A stretch of DNA of 64,000 bases, taken from Parasulfitobacter algicola. GTDB taxonomy: Bacteria > Pseudomonadota > Alphaproteobacteria > Rhodobacterales > Rhodobacteraceae. The stretch spans positions 124,001 to 188,000 of the forward strand of contig NZ_JABUFE010000006.1 in assembly GCF_013315265.1 (NCBI RefSeq), given 5' to 3'. Below, piece after piece: positions 17,072 through 26,795 of this stretch. Each line of letters begins with the position of its first letter. The stretch's first letter is position 1. Under the pieces are notes generated by a model that saw only the letters and a list, made by a program, of their open reading frames with translations, did not search any database and was not told the origin of the DNA. The position numbers and the translations under genes are program-made.

Positions 17072-17160
17072 AAATTACAAAGACCCCTTGAAACCTTAAA
17101 TATCTTCGTGCAGATAGCAGCCAGCGATACCCCGCATGACCTATGTAAGGGAGGCAAGAA

Positions 17161-19938
17161 ATGCCCATCACCGTCGGACAGGATACCTCAAAAACACGCA
17201 AAACACTTAGTGTTGGTAACAAATCTTTTGCCTATTATTCAATTCCCGCAGCAGAAGCGGCCGGTCTTGGCACGTTTTCAAAACTTCCAGCAGCACTGAA
17301 AGTCGTTTTAGAAAACATGCTGCGCTTTGAAGATGGCAAAACTGTTCACGTCGATGATATCAAGGCGTTTTCGGATTGGGCTGCCAAAGGCGGGAAAAAT
17401 CCGCGCGAGATTGCATACCGCCCTGCCCGCGTACTGATGCAGGATTTTACCGGCGTGCCCGCTGTGGTCGATCTGGCCGCGATGCGCGACGGGATCGTGG
17501 CGCTTGGCGGGGATGCTGAAAAAATCAATCCGCTGAACCCTGTGGATCTGGTTATTGACCATTCGGTCATGATCGATGAATTCGGCAACCCACGTGCGTT
17601 CCAGATGAACGTGGACCGCGAATATGAACGCAATATGGAACGTTATGTCTTCCTGAAATGGGGGCAAAAAGCATTCAATAATTTCCGTGTTGTTCCCCCC
17701 GGTACTGGTATCTGTCACCAAGTCAATCTGGAGTATCTGGCCAAAACAGTTTGGTCTGACGAAGATCAGAACGGTGATCTTGTTGCCTATCCTGACACGC
17801 TTGTCGGCACAGACAGTCACACAACCATGGTAAATGGTGCTGCCGTTTTGGGCTGGGGTGTTGGCGGGATTGAGGCTGAGGCCGCTATGTTGGGTCAGCC
17901 CATTTCTATGTTGATCCCCGAAGTTATTGGTTTCAAGCTAACCGGCGCGATGGTTGAAGGCACGACCGCAACCGATCTGGTATTGCGCGTTGTTCAAATG
18001 CTGCGTGAAAAGGGTGTTGTTGGCAAATTTGTTGAATTTTACGGCGACGGGTTGGATAACCTGCCGCTGGCGGATCGTGCGACCATCGGCAACATGGCCC
18101 CGGAATACGGCGCGACCTGTGGGTTTTTCCCAATTGATGACGAAACAATCCGTTATCTGACACAAACCGGCCGCGACGAAGAAACGCTGGCGCTGGTTGA
18201 AGCCTATGCCAAGGAAAACGGCATGTGGCGGGATAGCGATTACAATCCTGTCTATACCGACACGCTTGAGTTAGACATGGGCACTGTTGTTCCTGCGATT
18301 TCGGGTCCAAAACGACCCCAGGATCACATCGCGCTTGATGGCGCCGCAGTGGAATTTGCCAAATATGTCAAAGGTGAACGTGAAGGCAAAGAAACAAGTG
18401 CCGCTGCTGAAGTGCGTTGGGAAGGCGAAGGCGGGCAGCCCGAACCACAAACAATTCCCGGTGACCAGGGCCATCATAAGCGCGGATATGTTCAGACCGA
18501 AGACGGCAATTATCAACTGCATGACGGGTCAATTGTGATTGCATCGATTACGTCGTGCACAAACACTTCGAACCCTTATGTGATGATTGGTGCGGGTCTG
18601 GTTGCGCGCAAGGCGCGGGAATTGGGCTTGAACCGTAAACCATGGGTGAAAACGTCACTTGCCCCAGGATCTCAAGTGGTCAGTGCCTATCTTGAAGCCG
18701 CAGATTTGCAGGATGATCTGGATGCGATTGGCTTTAATCTGGTGGGCTATGGCTGCACAACCTGTATCGGCAACTCTGGCCCGCTTGAGCCCGAGATATC
18801 AAAAGCCATCAATGATTATGATCTGATCGCAACTTCGGTTCTGTCAGGCAACCGTAATTTCGAAGGCCGCATCAGCCCGGATGTGCGCGCCAACTATCTA
18901 GCTTCTCCGCCCTTGGTGGTCGCATATGCGCTGGTTGGCGATATGAACGTGGATATTGCCAATGACCCGATTGGTCAGGACAAAAATGGTAACGATGTTT
19001 ACTTGAAAGACATCTGGCCGTCGTCCAAAGAAATCGCTGAGCTGGTCGAAAAGACCGTGACACGGGAAGCATTTCAGTCAAAATATGCGGATGTCTTCAA
19101 GGGCGACGAAAAATGGCAGGATGTTGAGATCACCGATAGCCTGACATATGATTGGCCGACATCATCGACCTACGTTCAAAATCCGCCTTACTTCAAGGAC
19201 ATGGACAAGGAACCGGGAACAATCAGCAATATCGAAGACGCCAAAGTGTTGGCCATTCTGGGTGATATGATCACAACAGACCACATCAGCCCGGCCGGTT
19301 CGTTCAAAGAAACAACGCCTGCCGGTCAGTATTTGGTCGAACGTCAGGTGCCGGTGCGTGAATTCAATTCCTATGGGTCACGCCGCGGTAATCACGAGGT
19401 CATGATGCGCGGCACATTTGCCAACATTCGTATCAAGAACGAAATGCTTGATGGGGTCGAAGGTGGCTATACGCTTGGGCCGGATGGGCAACAAACCTCG
19501 ATCTTCGAGGCAGCAATGGCCCATCAGGCTGAAGGCACACCATTGGTGGTTTTTGGTGGCGAACAATATGGTGCCGGATCTTCGCGGGACTGGGCTGCCA
19601 AGGGTACAAATCTGTTAGGTGTCAAAGCGGTGATCGCTGAAAGTTTCGAACGTATTCACCGATCAAATCTGGTTGGTATGGGCGTGATACCGTTCGAATT
19701 CACGAATGGTGATACACGATCCACGCTTGGTCTAAAGGGCGATGAAACAGTTTCAATCACAGGCCTTGAAGGCGACGTTAAACCCTTGATGACCGTGCCT
19801 GCTACGATCACCTTTGGCGATGGTTCCACCAAAGAGATTGAACTGAAATGCCGGATCGATACCGAGGTTGAGATCGAATACATCGAAAACGGCGGCGTTT
19901 TGCATTACGTGTTGCGTAATCTGGCTAAAGCCGCCTGA
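17161..19938 (+). CDS. acnA: Aconitate hydratase A
   Basis: AcnA interconverts citrate and isocitrate in the TCA cycle using a [4Fe-4S] cluster. The 925-residue protein is of the AcnA/IRP type. The three cluster cysteines are in [11 protein letters not shown] (about residue 466) and [14 protein letters not shown] (about 531 and 534). The C-terminal swivel domain has [18 protein letters not shown] and the [19 protein letters not shown] segment. An AGGGAGG ribosome-binding site precedes ATG 17161. The gene is monocistronic with a strong hairpin after it. A 10-bp palindrome in the promoter region may be an operator. Confidence 0.97.
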   Translation: MPITVGQDTSKTRKTLSVGNKSFAYYSIPAAEAAGLGTFSKLPAALKVVLENMLRFEDGKTVHVDDIKAFSDWAAKGGKNPREIAYRPARVLMQDFTGVPAVVDLAAMRDGIVALGGDAEKINPLNPVDLVIDHSVMIDEFGNPRAFQMNVDREYERNMERYVFLKWGQKAFNNFRVVPPGTGICHQVNLEYLAKTVWSDEDQNGDLVAYPDTLVGTDSHTTMVNGAAVLGWGVGGIEAEAAMLGQPISMLIPEVIGFKLTGAMVEGTTATDLVLRVVQMLREKGVVGKFVEFYGDGLDNLPLADRATIGNMAPEYGATCGFFPIDDETIRYLTQTGRDEETLALVEAYAKENGMWRDSDYNPVYTDTLELDMGTVVPAISGPKRPQDHIALDGAAVEFAKYVKGEREGKETSAAAEVRWEGEGGQPEPQTIPGDQGHHKRGYVQTEDGNYQLHDGSIVIASITSCTNTSNPYVMIGAGLVARKARELGLNRKPWVKTSLAPGSQVVSAYLEAADLQDDLDAIGFNLVGYGCTTCIGNSGPLEPEISKAINDYDLIATSVLSGNRNFEGRISPDVRANYLASPPLVVAYALVGDMNVDIANDPIGQDKNGNDVYLKDIWPSSKEIAELVEKTVTREAFQSKYADVFKGDEKWQDVEITDSLTYDWPTSSTYVQNPPYFKDMDKEPGTISNIEDAKVLAILGDMITTDHISPAGSFKETTPAGQYLVERQVPVREFNSYGSRRGNHEVMMRGTFANIRIKNEMLDGVEGGYTLGPDGQQTSIFEAAMAHQAEGTPLVVFGGEQYGAGSSRDWAAKGTNLLGVKAVIAESFERIHRSNLVGMGVIPFEFTNGDTRSTLGLKGDETVSITGLEGDVKPLMTVPATITFGDGSTKEIELKCRIDTEVEIEYIENGGVLHYVLRNLAKAA

Positions 19939-19957
19939 TCCGCTTATCGCACCCTTG

Positions 19958-19981
19958 CGGGCGCTTTTCGCGAAGCGCCCG
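19958..19981. terminator. Hairpin after acnA
   Basis: CGGGCGCTT and AAGCGCCCG form a perfect 9-bp stem around a 6-nt loop, 20 bp after the acnA stop. No long T-run follows on the plus strand. It lies between convergent acnA and trmJ and probably ends acnA transcription. Confidence 0.65.
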
Positions 19982-20044
19982 TATCATACATTTATATTGT
20001 TTTGAAAACCTTTGGGATACGTCGTATTCCTGATAACAGATAAT

Positions 20045-20785
20045 TCAGTCGCGTTCTTTCCAGCGCACCATCTGCCGCAAGACACCATGCAAAATTTGAA
20101 CATCCGCGCGGGTCAGTGGCATACGGCTCCAAAGATTGCGCAGGTTCAATTTCATAACTTCTGCTTTGGCTTCAGGATAAAAGAAATCCGCATCGCTTAA
20201 CCGGCTTTCGTAATGATCTGCCAGCTTTTCAATATCAACCTGTGTTGCCCAGTCTGTGCGCGCCATATCAACAGTTTCATGCACAATATCTGTATTTTGC
20301 CGCTGCCATTCATAGGCCGTCAGTAAAACGCATTGCGCCAGATTCAATGACGGAAAATCGGGGTTAACCGGCACCGATATAATGGCATTCGCCTTGGCGA
20401 TATCGTCATTTTCCATACCTGATCGTTCCGGACCGAAAAGAACCGCAACCTTGTCACCTGCTGCAATCTTTTCTGTGGCCAGCTTCATTGCATGTTCCGG
20501 ACTGAACACAGGTTTGGTCAATCCACGTGGCCGCGCGGTTGTGGCAAACACATAAGTGCAATCAGCAACAGCATCGGCTGTGGCCTCACACAGCTTGGCT
20601 TCATCCAATAATCGCCCTGCTCCGCTGGCCATTGCAACAGCTTTTTGATTGGGCCATCCATCACGAGGGGCCACGATCCGCATACGATCCAATCCAAAAT
20701 TCCACATTGCCCGTGCCGAAGCACCGATATTTTCACCCATCTGCGGGCGGATCAAAACGAAAAAGGGTTGTGGATCAGGTGTCAT
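20045..20785 (-). CDS. trmJ: tRNA (Cm32/Um32) 2'-O-methyltransferase, TrmJ-like
   Basis: This SpoU/TrmH-family (SPOUT) methyltransferase of 246 residues modifies the 2'-hydroxyl of nucleotide 32 in tRNA anticodon loops, if the TrmJ assignment holds. The motifs are FVLIRPQMGENIGASARAMW (motif 1), VAVLFGPERSGMENDDI (motif 2) and FPSLNLAQCVLLTAYEW (motif 3), as expected for TrmJ. I start at ATG 20785 because similarity begins at MTPDPQPFFVLIRP; the longer frame has no family support. It is divergent from the ThiE-like gene, with 72 bp between the starts. A general SpoU rRNA methyltransferase cannot be fully excluded. Confidence 0.85.
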   Translation of the reverse strand: MTPDPQPFFVLIRPQMGENIGASARAMWNFGLDRMRIVAPRDGWPNQKAVAMASGAGRLLDEAKLCEATADAVADCTYVFATTARPRGLTKPVFSPEHAMKLATEKIAAGDKVAVLFGPERSGMENDDIAKANAIISVPVNPDFPSLNLAQCVLLTAYEWQRQNTDIVHETVDMARTDWATQVDIEKLADHYESRLSDADFFYPEAKAEVMKLNLRNLWSRMPLTRADVQILHGVLRQMVRWKERD

Positions 20786-20857
20786 GGCGCCTGCTCTAAG
20801 CAGCCCTTGGCTTGGATGCAAGCCCACGATATGAAAGCAAAAAAGAAAGGGTGCCCA

Positions 20858-21484
20858 ATGACCGAGGACACACAAGACCCACAGATCTATCTGATCACAC
20901 CGCCCGAGTTTGAATTATCCACTTTTCCATCCCTTTTAGCACGGGTTCTGGATCAAACCCAAGTCGCCTGTGTCCGGCTAGCCCTTGCAAGCAAAGACGA
21001 AGATCATATTGCGCGAGCTGCAGACGCCTGCCGCGCTATTTGCCATGAACGCGATATTGCCTTGGTGTTGGAAAGTCATATTCTGATGGTCGAGCGTCTT
21101 GGATTGGACGGCGTCCATCTGACAGACGGCGCACGCTCTGTTCGCAAGGTACGCAAAGAACTGGGTCAAGATGCCATCGTTGGCACATTTTGCGGCAGCT
21201 CGCGCCACGAAGGACTGACGGCCGGGGAAGCCGATTGTGATTATGTCGCATTCGGCCCTGTTGGTGAAACCCCATTGGGCGATGGATCCCGTGCCAAGGC
21301 TGACTTGTTCGAATGGTGGTCTGAAATCATTGAGGTGCCCGTGATTGCCGAAGGCGCGCTAAGCATTGATCTACTTCGCGTCTTGGCTCAATCCACAGAC
21401 TTTTTTGCCATCGGGGATGAGATTTGGTCAACCGATGATCCCGCCGCTACACTGGCACAGATGCAGGCAGCCATACAGGGATGA
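20858..21484 (+). CDS. Thiamine-phosphate synthase (ThiE)-like protein
   Basis: The 208-residue product has the ThiE TIM-barrel pattern: IYLITPPEFELSTF, ALVLESHILMVERLGLDGVHLTDGARSVR, IVGTFCGSSRHEG and DYVAFGPVGETPLGD, ending in a phosphate-binding region (ADFFAIGDEIW type). ThiE couples HMP-PP and HET-P to thiamine phosphate. The strict ThiE signature is degenerate here, for example GPVGETPLGDGS where ThiE has GPxxxTxTK, so it may be a paralogue with another role. Roseobacters often carry such a second copy. The start at ATG 20858 has AAGAAAGG upstream. Its stop overlaps the M50 gene start by 4 bp. Confidence 0.7.
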   Translation: MTEDTQDPQIYLITPPEFELSTFPSLLARVLDQTQVACVRLALASKDEDHIARAADACRAICHERDIALVLESHILMVERLGLDGVHLTDGARSVRKVRKELGQDAIVGTFCGSSRHEGLTAGEADCDYVAFGPVGETPLGDGSRAKADLFEWWSEIIEVPVIAEGALSIDLLRVLAQSTDFFAIGDEIWSTDDPAATLAQMQAAIQG

Positions 21485-22146
21485 CATTCGTTAAATCACA
21501 TTGGCAACTGATGCTGATCACGGCAATTGTTTTTGCCCTTTGGTCGACCCCTGTAGTGTTTCCGTTGAAAATGCTTGTTGTGTTTTTTCATGAAATCTCG
21601 CACGGGTTGGCCGCAATTTTCACGGGCGGCTCAATCATCGAAATGGCACTGTCACCGCAACAGGGTGGTCATGCTGTGACAATGGGCGGCAACCGGTTTG
21701 CGATCACATCAGCGGGCTATATCGGGTCGCTGGTCTTTGGTGTTGTTCTGTTCACGCTGGCTTTGCGCACCAAGGCCGACACCTGGACGATGGGCATATT
21801 GGGCGCCGCACTGGTTGTCATTACACTGCTTTATATTCGTGCGCCCTTTGGTCTGATATTTGGCCTGATCAGCGGTAGTGCCATGCTGATCATGGCGCGC
21901 TTTGCAAGCCATCAGATCAATGATCTGGCCCTGCGGATCATCGGATTATCCAGCATGATCTATGTGCCCTATGACATCTTCAGTGACACGCTGGCCAGAT
22001 CACATTTGCAGTCTGATGCATGGGCCATGGCGCAGACATTCGGAGGCACCACAATGATGTGGGGCGGGCTTTGGTTGATCATAAGCCTTGTCGTGATCGG
22101 CTTTTGCTTACGTTACAATCTGCGTGGCAACAGCAATCTGTTCTGA
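21481..22146 (+). CDS. M50B-like membrane metalloprotease
   Basis: The 221-residue product is very hydrophobic, with about six membrane segments. The HExxH zinc motif is HEISH at 37-41, inside the first half (VVFFHEISHGLAAIFTGG). The pattern matches the peptidase M50B-like group, distant relatives of site-2 proteases. Targets are unknown. The start overlaps the ThiE-like stop (ATGA), so the two genes are translationally coupled. The stop abuts the stop of the convergent preA gene with no gap. Confidence 0.78.
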   Translation: MTFVKSHWQLMLITAIVFALWSTPVVFPLKMLVVFFHEISHGLAAIFTGGSIIEMALSPQQGGHAVTMGGNRFAITSAGYIGSLVFGVVLFTLALRTKADTWTMGILGAALVVITLLYIRAPFGLIFGLISGSAMLIMARFASHQINDLALRIIGLSSMIYVPYDIFSDTLARSHLQSDAWAMAQTFGGTTMMWGGLWLIISLVVIGFCLRYNLRGNSNLF

Positions 22147-23451
22147 TTATTCTGCCGCTTGCGTTGACGGATTGTTCGGATGGCTCGTCCAGTTTGCATA
22201 TTCAGGCTCAACCACCTTGCCGGTTCTTGGATCAATGTCACCGGCGGTCATTGGTTCCATCGTGATGCAATCCTCAACCGGGCAAACGTTCACACACAGG
22301 TTACAGGCCACGCATTCTTCATCGATCACTTCAAACACGCGGTCGGGTGACATGCTGATCGCCTGATGACTGGTATCTTCGCACGCGGCATAACAGCGCC
22401 CGCATTTGATACAGGCATCCTGGTCAATCTTGGCCTTGGCGACATAGTTCAGGTTCAGATATTGCCAGTCGGTCACGTTGGGCACTGCACGCCCCACCAC
22501 ATCGGCGACAGATGCATAACCCTTTTCATCCATCCAATCACTTAAGCCTGATTTCAACTCATCCACGATCTTGAAACCATAGGTCATGGCCGCTGTACAC
22601 ACCTGCACATTACCACACCCAAGGCTGATAAACTCGGCCGCATCGCGCCACGTTGTGATCCCGCCAATACCGCTGATAGGCAGGCCGTGTGTTTCTGGAT
22701 CACGCGCAATTTCCGACACCATGCTAAGCGCGATGGGTTTTACGGCAGGGCCACAATACCCACCATGACTGCCCTTGCCATCAATAGACGGCTCGGGCGA
22801 CATCGTATCAAGATCAACAGATGTGATCGAGTTGATCGTATTGATCAGGCTGACCGCATCGGCACCACCTGCTTTGGCCGCAGCCGCAGGTTTGCGCACA
22901 TCGGTGATATTAGGCGTCAGTTTCACGATCACAGGCATGCGGCTGTATTGTTTGCACCACCGTGTGACCATTTCGATATATTCCGGCACCTGACCGACAG
23001 CCGCACCCATGCCGCGTTCGCTCATCCCATGGGGACAGCCAAAGTTCAGTTCAATTCCATCGGCGCCTGTGTCTTCGACCAACGGCAGGATCGCTTTCCA
23101 TGCTGCTTCTTCACAGGGCACCATCAGCGATACAATCATCGCACGATCGGGGTAATCACGTTTACAGGCCTTGATCTCGCGCAAGTTCACCTCAAGAGGG
23201 CGATCGGTGATCAGTTCGATATTGTTCAGACCCAACAAACGGCGATCTGCGCCGTAAACAGCCCCATACCGCGGACCGTTGACATTGACTACAGGCGGCC
23301 CTTCGGACCCAAGCGTTTTCCACACCACGCCACCCCATCCGGCCTCGAATGCACGGCGGACATTATATTCCTTATCTGTTGGCGGGGCCGAGGCCAGCCA
23401 AAACGGATTGGGGGATTTGATACCCAGAAAATTTGTACTTAGGTCAGCCAT
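22147..23451 (-). CDS. preA: NAD-dependent dihydropyrimidine dehydrogenase, subunit PreA
   Basis: PreA is the FMN and iron-sulfur subunit of the enzyme that reduces uracil and thymine to the dihydro forms. The 434-residue product has an FMN-binding TIM barrel (LNFGCPHGMSERGMGAAVGQ, ISGIGGITTWRDAAEF, CGNVQVCTAAM) and a C-terminal ferredoxin domain with two [4Fe-4S] motifs (CIKCGRCYAAC and CVACNLCVNVCP, about 345-400). The catalytic cysteine region of DPD-type enzymes is in NFGCPHGMSE. It follows preT by 33 bp. The hydantoinase and ureidopropionase genes that complete the pathway are not in the window. Confidence 0.93.
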   Translation of the reverse strand: MADLSTNFLGIKSPNPFWLASAPPTDKEYNVRRAFEAGWGGVVWKTLGSEGPPVVNVNGPRYGAVYGADRRLLGLNNIELITDRPLEVNLREIKACKRDYPDRAMIVSLMVPCEEAAWKAILPLVEDTGADGIELNFGCPHGMSERGMGAAVGQVPEYIEMVTRWCKQYSRMPVIVKLTPNITDVRKPAAAAKAGGADAVSLINTINSITSVDLDTMSPEPSIDGKGSHGGYCGPAVKPIALSMVSEIARDPETHGLPISGIGGITTWRDAAEFISLGCGNVQVCTAAMTYGFKIVDELKSGLSDWMDEKGYASVADVVGRAVPNVTDWQYLNLNYVAKAKIDQDACIKCGRCYAACEDTSHQAISMSPDRVFEVIDEECVACNLCVNVCPVEDCITMEPMTAGDIDPRTGKVVEPEYANWTSHPNNPSTQAAE

Positions 23452-23484
23452 AGCGCGTCCTTTCCCTGTTCGGGTATGATCTGT

Positions 23485-24819
23485 TTAGACCATCAGTGTG
23501 TTGTGTATATCTTCCGCCGCATCACGTCCTTCGGCAACAGCGGTCACAGTCAGATCTTCGCCACCCGCCGTACAATCGCCACCGGCCCAGATCTTGGGCA
23601 TGGACGTACGGCCAGCCGCATCAACCACGATTTTACCGCCCTGAATATCCAACCTATCAGGAACCGTTTCCAGCGTTTGCCCAATCGCTTTGAATATCTG
23701 ATCCGCGGGCAGACGCAGGATTTCACCGGTACCGGTTAGGCCAGCGTCTGTCTGCGTCACATATTCAAATTCAGCCTCGCAAACGGATCCGTTCCCAATG
23801 ATTTGACGCAACACCACATTTGTTAAAATCCGCACTCCACTTGATGTCGCATGGTCTTGTTCGTAACGCGACGCGCTCATCCGGTCCTGATCGCGGCGAT
23901 AGGCAATCGTTACGTTTTCCGCCCCAAGCAGCTTGGACTGCACTGCAGCATCTACGGCCGTCATACCCCCGCCGACAACGATCACATTGCGACCAACAGG
24001 CAGTTTTGTAAGATCGCTGGCCTGACGCAGGTGTGCGATAAAGCTCACGGCATCTTCAACACCGGTCTTGTCTTCACCATCTGCGCGCAGCGCATTCACA
24101 CCACCCAGACCAATACCCAAAAACACGGCATCGAATGCATCAGCTAGATCATCCAGCGATATCTCATGCCCCAGTCGAACACCGGACTTAACTGTAATGC
24201 CACCAATCTGCAGTAGCCAGTTCACTTCTTTTTCGGCGAAATTGCCGGCTGTTTTATAGGCGGCGATGCCAAATTCGTTCAGACCACCCAGTTTGCTTTT
24301 CGCATCATAAAGCGTGACGCTGTGCCCTTTCATCGCCAAACGATGTGCACAGGCCAAACCTGCAGGACCAGTACCAACAACCGCGATGGATTTTCCTGTG
24401 TCAGACGCGCGCATGAACGGGTGGACACCAGTATCCATCAATGTGTCCGTTGCAAAGCGTTGCAAACGACCGATTTCAACAGGCTTACCTTCGGCTGCTT
24501 CGCGCACGCAGGCTTCCTCGCACAAGGTTTCAGTCGGGCAAACCCGGGCGCACATGCCCCCCAGAATATTTTGGTCCAATATTGTTTTTGCTGCCGCTTC
24601 CGGAGTTCCGGTCTGAATCTGACGAATAAACAAAGGGATATCAATCGCAGTCGGACAAGCCGTTATACAAGGCGCATCATAACAAAAATAACAGCGATCC
24701 GCAGCAACGGCGGCTTCGTGGCCGTCCAATGGTGTGTAAAGATCATCAAAGTTCTTCTTGATTTCATCTTCCGAAAGGCGTCCCGAAACAATTCCCGGGG
24801 TCATGGTATTGCTGGCCAT
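23485..24819 (-). CDS. preT: NAD-dependent dihydropyrimidine dehydrogenase, subunit PreT
   Basis: PreT is the FAD subunit that takes electrons from NAD(P)H and passes them to PreA. The 444-residue product starts with an iron-sulfur domain of GltD type (CYFCYDAPCITACPTAIDIP and CARVCPTETLCEEACVR). It is followed by an FAD site (VVGTGPAGLACAHRL, about 155) and an NAD site (VVGGGMTAVDAAVQSKLLG, about 280). I start at ATG 24819, with AAGGA 7 bp upstream; the longer frame is not supported by similarity. With preA it forms a two-gene unit that diverges from the TRAP genes across 268 bp. Confidence 0.92.
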   Translation of the reverse strand: MASNTMTPGIVSGRLSEDEIKKNFDDLYTPLDGHEAAVAADRCYFCYDAPCITACPTAIDIPLFIRQIQTGTPEAAAKTILDQNILGGMCARVCPTETLCEEACVREAAEGKPVEIGRLQRFATDTLMDTGVHPFMRASDTGKSIAVVGTGPAGLACAHRLAMKGHSVTLYDAKSKLGGLNEFGIAAYKTAGNFAEKEVNWLLQIGGITVKSGVRLGHEISLDDLADAFDAVFLGIGLGGVNALRADGEDKTGVEDAVSFIAHLRQASDLTKLPVGRNVIVVGGGMTAVDAAVQSKLLGAENVTIAYRRDQDRMSASRYEQDHATSSGVRILTNVVLRQIIGNGSVCEAEFEYVTQTDAGLTGTGEILRLPADQIFKAIGQTLETVPDRLDIQGGKIVVDAAGRTSMPKIWAGGDCTAGGEDLTVTAVAEGRDAAEDIHNTLMV

Positions 24820-25087
24820 GCAAGGATCCTTGTGCAAGCTTGCTGAGAAAAGCCAATTTGCCACAGCTTTCAATTTTGGCAAATGATTAATTATGAACCA
24901 CAGAATGCCGCATCATTTTTAGTGAAGTTCGAAAATTATGCCTAAAATTTCATCATTAAATATACGACACACAATGCATAACAGACCAAAACAAACGGTT
25001 GTATGCGTTTTTGCCCTTGCTATCCCCACGAGCACTTGTTGAATTGTGCCGGGTCCGATCAGACGGACAAGTGTGGGAGAATACAAA

Positions 25088-26095
25088 ATGAATAAATACC
25101 TAGGACGTGTTGTCGTCGGTTTAGTGGTATCATCATTTGCAAGCCAAGCGTTTGCGACCGAATGGAACGTATCGGTATGGGGTAAAAGACGTGCTTTTAC
25201 TGAGCATGTTGAAAAACTTGCAGAACTTGTTTCTGAAAAAACAAACGGTGAATTCACCTTCAATATCTCGTATGGTGGGTTGTCGAATAACCGTGAAAAC
25301 CTTGATGGTATTTCGATCGGTGCGTTTGAAATGGCGCAATTCTGTGCAGGATATCATCGTGATAAGAATCCATCCATCACAGTGCTGGAACTTCCCTTCC
25401 TAGGCGTTGAAACGCTTGAAGACGAACGTCGGATCAGCCAGGCAATCTATGAACATCCAGCCGTAATTGAAGATCTGGCCCGCTGGAATGCTGTGCTTTT
25501 GATGCCATCACCATTGCCGCAATATAACTTTGTCGGTGTCGGCGAAGCCCCTGAAACATTGGCAGAATTCGAAGGCCTAAGCGTTCGTGCAACAGGCGGG
25601 ATTGGGGCCGCGATGGAAACTGTTGGCGCTGTACCAACATCTATGTCAGCCACCGAAGTACGTCAGGCGCTGGACAGTGGCGTGGTCAAGGCCGTGTCGT
25701 TTGCTCCGCATGCGCATATGTCATTCGGAACCGTCGAATCAGGCACATGGTGGACAACCAACCTGAACCCCGGCACGGTGAATTGCCCTGTGGTCGTAAA
25801 CAGCGATGCGCTTGATGCATTAAGCGACGAACATCGCGAAGCCCTGATGGGATCAATCGACGAGGCGTTGGATCATTATATCGATTATTATGAAAATAAT
25901 ACGATGAAAGCCTGGGGACCTTTGCTTGAAGAAAAGGAAATCCAGCAAGTGACATTCAGCGATGCTGAAATTGCAGCTTTTCGCGAAGCAGCAGCAGCCC
26001 CTGCAGCGCAGGCTTGGATTGAAGAAAACAACGCGCGCGGCCTGCCCGGGCAAGAATTGTTTGACCTGGTCACCAGCCTTGTAGCTGAAGAATAA
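25088..26095 (+). CDS. TRAP transporter substrate-binding protein (DctP family)
   Basis: The 335-residue product has a signal peptide (MNKYLGRVVVGLVVSSFASQAFA) and the DctP-type binding-protein pattern: TNGEFTFNISYGGL, then LEGLSVRATGG-like EGLSVRATGGIGAAMETVG and a substrate-binding arginine in the SVRATG strand. It captures a ligand in the periplasm for the DctQM membrane unit downstream. The ligand is usually a carboxylate, but it cannot be named from sequence. GGGAG precedes ATG 25088. A strong terminator lies between this gene and dctQ, which should make the binding protein more abundant than the membrane part. Confidence 0.88.
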   Translation: MNKYLGRVVVGLVVSSFASQAFATEWNVSVWGKRRAFTEHVEKLAELVSEKTNGEFTFNISYGGLSNNRENLDGISIGAFEMAQFCAGYHRDKNPSITVLELPFLGVETLEDERRISQAIYEHPAVIEDLARWNAVLLMPSPLPQYNFVGVGEAPETLAEFEGLSVRATGGIGAAMETVGAVPTSMSATEVRQALDSGVVKAVSFAPHAHMSFGTVESGTWWTTNLNPGTVNCPVVVNSDALDALSDEHREALMGSIDEALDHYIDYYENNTMKAWGPLLEEKEIQQVTFSDAEIAAFREAAAAPAAQAWIEENNARGLPGQELFDLVTSLVAEE

Positions 26096-26104
26096 GAGAC
26101 CTCA

Positions 26105-26135
26105 GAAAACCGCCCGCTAATTCGGGCGGTTTTTT
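26105..26135 (+). terminator. Intra-operon terminator after the TRAP binding-protein gene
   Basis: GAAAACCGCCCG and CGGGCGGTTTTTT form an 11- to 12-bp stem with a 6-nt loop and a T6 tail. It is a textbook Rho-independent terminator placed 10 bp after the dctP stop and 19 bp before the dctQ start, so it probably attenuates dctQM expression. Confidence 0.88.
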
Positions 26136-26153
26136 CCATAAAGGATACATAAC

Positions 26154-26789
26154 ATGGCAGGCAAAACGTCTGTTCTGGAAGATGGCACGCTTGTCAGCCG
26201 TGTTGACCGGGCACTTTATAAACTGGAAACCTTTTTGGCGCTTATATGCGGATTGGCCGTTTTTGGATTGATGATACTGGCCGTCATATCGGTCGGAGGT
26301 CGCAATTTCTTCAGCTCTCCCCTGCCCGGCTATGTCGATTGGATCGAACAGTTAATGCCTTTGATCGCTTTCATCGGCATTGCTTATGTGCAGCGTGATG
26401 GCGGCCATATTCGAATGGATATCGTTGTTAGCTATCTAAAGGGTCGTGCTTTATGGCTGGCCGAGATTGTCAGCGTTCTGATGATGCTGATTCTGATGAT
26501 CCTGCTAGTCTGGGGAACGTGGTCGCATTTTGAACGCAGCTTTGATTTTGCAGCGCCGCTATGGAGCACAGATAGTTCTATCGATATTTATTTACCGATC
26601 TGGCCCGCCAAACTGCTGGCCCCGATTGCATTTTCAGTTCTGTGCCTGCGCCTTGTTGTACAGTTGTGGGGATATACGCGCGCGTTTGTTTTGGGTCTTG
26701 ACCAACCCGCAGCCGTACCAATGGTCGAAGATGCCGCCACACAGGCGGCCAAAGAAGCAGATTCGCTGCTAAGCCGCGCAAAGGACTAA
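26154..26789 (+). CDS. TRAP transporter small permease (DctQ family)
   Basis: The 211-residue product has four membrane segments (about 25-45, 60-78, 99-120 and 145-165), matching DctQ. The conserved region between them includes PLIAFIGIAYVQRDGGHIRMD, the family signature. It pairs with the DctM protein encoded 6 bp downstream to form the membrane part of a sodium- or proton-driven TRAP transporter. The C-terminal tail (about 180-211) is longer and polar, ending QAAKEADSLLSRAKD. It lies behind an attenuating terminator from the binding-protein gene. Confidence 0.88.
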   Translation: MAGKTSVLEDGTLVSRVDRALYKLETFLALICGLAVFGLMILAVISVGGRNFFSSPLPGYVDWIEQLMPLIAFIGIAYVQRDGGHIRMDIVVSYLKGRALWLAEIVSVLMMLILMILLVWGTWSHFERSFDFAAPLWSTDSSIDIYLPIWPAKLLAPIAFSVLCLRLVVQLWGYTRAFVLGLDQPAAVPMVEDAATQAAKEADSLLSRAKD

Positions 26790-26795
26790 TTAAAA

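Noticed and set aside
16905-17222. 105-codon minus-strand frame across the acnA promoter
   Set aside because: It overlaps both the DUF1223 start and the acnA start, crosses the control region and has no similarity.
22687-23442. 251-codon plus-strand frame opposite preA
   Set aside because: Antisense shadow of a well-supported FMN/iron-sulfur enzyme; rich in His, Arg and Asp without domains.
24820-25087. Riboswitch or leader peptide in the preT-dctP divergent region
   Set aside because: The 268 bp are AT-rich with no extended stem, no terminator pair and no conserved aptamer element that I can recognise.
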